A stretch of DNA of 64,000 bases from Xanthocytophaga flava. GTDB lineage: Bacteria; Bacteroidota; Bacteroidia; Cytophagales; 172606-1. The stretch lies in NCBI RefSeq assembly GCF_030068545.1, contig NZ_JASJOR010000039.1, forward strand, positions 1 through 64,000, written 5' to 3'. A program made the translations under genes and the position numbers. Position 1 is the first letter of the stretch. Every line of letters starts with the position of its first letter. Below, one piece after another: positions 61,916 to 64,000 of this stretch. Under the pieces are notes generated by a model. That model was not told the DNA's origin, did not search any database, and saw nothing but the letters and a program-made list of their open reading frames with translations.

Positions 61916-62965
61916 ATGAAACGCATTATCACAAGTATAGCTATTATAGCTCTTTTAGGTCTCACTGCATGGAAACTGGTAAATAATAAGGAAGCCGTTG
62001 CAGACAAAGTATACCGCCCAGATCCCAACCTGAAGGTAGGGGTAAAAACTGTAAAAGCTCAACTACAGAATCTAACAGAAGAAGCACAATTTTTAGGAGC
62101 ATTTTCTCCAAACCGTAAAATAGAAATTCGTCCACAGGCAGGCGGAGAAGTACTTCAGCTGCCGATAGAGGAAGGTCAAACTGTACATACAGGACAACTG
62201 ATTGCCAAACTGGATGACGCTCAGTTACGCTATCAGTTAGAGGGAGCACAAGTAAGTCTGGAAGGATATCAGAATGACTTGAAACGGTATGAAGTCTTGG
62301 TAAAGGGAGATGCTGTTCCTGCTATTAATCTGGAAAGAACGCAATTAAGTATTCGTTCCACACAAGCTCAAATCAAACAATTAAAGAAACAGCTTGATAA
62401 CACAACCATTACAGCTCCTTTTGCAGGTATTATTACTTCCAAAACAGTAGAAAAAGGCTCTGTAGTATCGGTGGGAAGTCCTATCGCTACACTGGTAGAT
62501 ATATCTCAGTTAAAACTGGTAGTAAATATTCCAGAAAATGCAATTAATCAGTTTCACACAGGTCAAACAATCTCTGTAAACACCGAAGTATATCCAGCTG
62601 CTGAATTCAAAGGTCGTATTACCATGATCGGAGCGGAAGGAGATGCTGCACACAATTACCCTGTAGAAATCATTGTTCCCAACTCTGATCAAAACCCATT
62701 GAAAGCAGGTATGTATGGAACTATATCCAATGCAGACAAACGCAAAGCACAGGCACTGGCGGTTCCTCGTCAGGCAATTGTAGGATCGGCAAAGAAGCCA
62801 CAATTGTATGTGGTTGAAAATGGAAAAGCAGTATTACGTTCTGTTGAAATTGGTGCCACTACCAATGAATACTTTGAGATTACCAAAGGTTTGAAAGAAG
62901 GGGAACAAGTAGTTACCAGCGGTCAGATCAATCTTCGTAATGGAGTGCCTGTTATAGCTCAATAA
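61916..62965 (+). CDS. RND efflux periplasmic adaptor
   Basis: Membrane fusion protein of 349 residues. The N-terminus is a hydrophobic helix (IITSIAIIALLGLTAWKLV) without a lipobox Cys, so it is anchored as an inner-membrane signal-anchor or secreted. The first half-lipoyl region is KIEIRPQAGGEVLQLPIEEG and the second is TITAPFAGIITSKTVEKGSV; the beta-barrel domain includes LKLVVNIPENAINQFHTGQT, and the membrane-proximal part contains YFEITKGLKEGEQVV. It bridges the RND pump downstream (25 bp) and the TolC channel. Confidence 0.95.
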   Translation: MKRIITSIAIIALLGLTAWKLVNNKEAVADKVYRPDPNLKVGVKTVKAQLQNLTEEAQFLGAFSPNRKIEIRPQAGGEVLQLPIEEGQTVHTGQLIAKLDDAQLRYQLEGAQVSLEGYQNDLKRYEVLVKGDAVPAINLERTQLSIRSTQAQIKQLKKQLDNTTITAPFAGIITSKTVEKGSVVSVGSPIATLVDISQLKLVVNIPENAINQFHTGQTISVNTEVYPAAEFKGRITMIGAEGDAAHNYPVEIIVPNSDQNPLKAGMYGTISNADKRKAQALAVPRQAIVGSAKKPQLYVVENGKAVLRSVEIGATTNEYFEITKGLKEGEQVVTSGQINLRNGVPVIAQ

Positions 62966-62990
62966 TTTTTTCGCTTCAAAAAGCAACACT

Positions 62991-64000
62991 ATGAAATTTG
63001 TAGAATCCCTTATCAAACGTCCATCCATTATTATAGTATTGTTTGCTATACTAACCTTGGGTGGGTTATTCTCATACAACATGCTTAGTTATGAACTGAT
63101 GCCTGAGTTTTCAGTTCCTGTAGTTACCGTCACTACGGTGTATCCTGGTGCAGCTCCTTCGGAGGTAGAATCTGAAATTAGTAAGAAAATAGAAGATGCA
63201 GTATCTGGCCTGGACAATATTGATGATGTTACTTCCAAATCGATGGAAAATGCATCAATTGTAATCATTCAGTTTAAGGCAGGGACAGATATAGATATGG
63301 CACTGGATGAAACACAACGTAAGATCAACAATATGGTCAGCGACTTGCCGGATGATGCGGAAACACCTTCGCTTTCTAAAATATCTCCGAGTGATCAACC
63401 TATCATGCAGTTACTTGCTACGTCAAACCTTCCTAATGAAGTATTCTATCAACAGGTTGAAGATCGTTACTTACCTGTTTTACAACAGATTCCAGGGGTA
63501 GCAGAAATTACTATGGTTGGAGGTGATCAGCGTCAAATCCGTGTCAATGTAGATGATGATAAACTGAACTATTATGGTCTGTCTTTATTACAAGTAACCC
63601 AAGCTATTGGGCAAGCAAACATGGATTTTCCTACTGGTAAAGTAAAAAATGCCAGCGAAAATATCACCCTCCGTCTAGCAGGTAAATTTACTTCACTGAA
63701 TCAGATTCGGGATCTGGTTATTACAACACCTCCACAAGGGAGTCCTATTCGTATAAAAGACGTAGCAACAATCACAGATGGATTGGCTGATCCTGAAAGC
63801 ATTAGCCGATACAATGGTCAAAATGGTATTGGTCTATTTATTAAAAAACAGTCAGACGCCAACGCAGTAGAAATTAGTCGTTTGATGCAGGAAAAACTAA
63901 CCCTGATTGAAAAAGAACATGCAAATGAAAAAGTGCACTTCACTATTGCGTATGACAGTAGCACCTTCACACTAGAATCAGTAGAAGCGGTAACACACGA
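62991..64000 (+). CDS. RND efflux permease (5' part, cut by window end)
   Basis: The first 336 codons of a HAE-1 type RND pump are open to the window edge. They read MKFVESLIKRPSIIIVLFAI, then MPEFSVPVVTVTTVYPGAAP, EVESEISKKIEDAVSGLDNI, and the periplasmic porter region QLLATSNLPNEVFYQQVEDR with IRIKDVATITDGLADPESIS. This is the first membrane helix and the first porter subdomains. The remainder should lie beyond position 64000. It is the third gene of the TetR-controlled operon. It is not closely similar to the pump at 26653-29835 and is probably of a different substrate range. Confidence 0.93.
   Translation, partial: MKFVESLIKRPSIIIVLFAILTLGGLFSYNMLSYELMPEFSVPVVTVTTVYPGAAPSEVESEISKKIEDAVSGLDNIDDVTSKSMENASIVIIQFKAGTDIDMALDETQRKINNMVSDLPDDAETPSLSKISPSDQPIMQLLATSNLPNEVFYQQVEDRYLPVLQQIPGVAEITMVGGDQRQIRVNVDDDKLNYYGLSLLQVTQAIGQANMDFPTGKVKNASENITLRLAGKFTSLNQIRDLVITTPPQGSPIRIKDVATITDGLADPESISRYNGQNGIGLFIKKQSDANAVEISRLMQEKLTLIEKEHANEKVHFTIAYDSSTFTLESVEAVTH

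Noticed and set aside
26653..64000. Recent duplication of the two RND efflux operons
   Set aside because: The TolC, adaptor and pump sequences differ strongly and the adaptors even differ in anchoring (lipoprotein or not); they share only family membership.
1..64000. CRISPR array, prophage or insertion sequence
   Set aside because: No regularly spaced repeats, no transposase or integrase motifs and no phage structural genes were seen on either strand.

Overview
The window looks like chromosomal DNA of a free-living member of the Bacteroidota, most likely order Cytophagales. This is inferred from SusC/SusD outer-membrane pairs, ECF sigma/FecR regulation, DUF4295 downstream of rpmG and next to ftsY, the SecA and GroES-paralog types, promoters of the TAnnTTTG (-7) / TTG (-33) kind, and the general absence of Shine-Dalgarno sequences. 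The base composition is moderately AT-rich. I see no phage, insertion sequence, CRISPR array or rRNA.

Layout. (1) 310-4511, minus strand: a tight five-gene operon of PadR regulator, membrane protein, ABC ATPase, ABC permease and LACTB-like serine hydrolase, with a dyad operator over the PadR start. (2) 4745-15542, minus strand: a nutrient-uptake locus of ECF sigma factor, FecR anti-sigma, SusC with STN domain, SusD, DUF3823 lipoprotein and a large glutaminase-A-like (DUF4965) secreted enzyme. (3) 15918-17828: a DUF4126 membrane protein and a MerA-like flavoprotein. (4) 18259-22589: a zone around tRNA-Val in which three genes are broken (GA-repeat frameshift, nonsense codon, double poly-A frameshift), interleaved with intact rpmG, DUF4295 and ftsY. 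(5) 22662-26473: rimO, an AraC/SDR pair and a secreted TonB-C-terminal protein. (6) 26653-32455: a complete TolC/adaptor/RND efflux operon.

(7) 32773-40453: DegP-type protease, an unknown lipoprotein, archaemetzincin lipoprotein, GH3-type acyl-adenylating enzyme, dxr and rseP. (8) 40518-45824: a glycan block with methyltransferase, polytopic GT39-like protein and GT2 polyprenol glycosyltransferase, then a GroES paralog and gmd. (9) 46055-51846: a CBM9-like protein, a GH3 beta-glycosidase and a GH92 alpha-mannosidase, all exported. (10) 52077-56120: a SPOR-domain lipoprotein and secA. (11) 56630-59333: a two-subunit Tat-exported molybdenum hydroxylase. (12) 59852 to the window end: TetR regulator and a second TolC/adaptor/RND operon, the pump gene being cut by the window edge.

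The clearest regulatory signals are three dyads at operon heads. The PadR dyad has 14-bp arms. The first efflux operon has a 12-bp-arm dyad but no local regulator. The TetR/efflux region has a 46-bp perfect palindrome on the promoter plus three further copies of an 18-bp site. Most transcription units end in hairpins, several of them unusually long perfect palindromes (34 and 48 bp). I did not find a clearly new multi-gene system. The best candidates for a second look are the PadR-ABC-hydrolase cassette, the TetR operator array and the cluster of broken genes around tRNA-Val.
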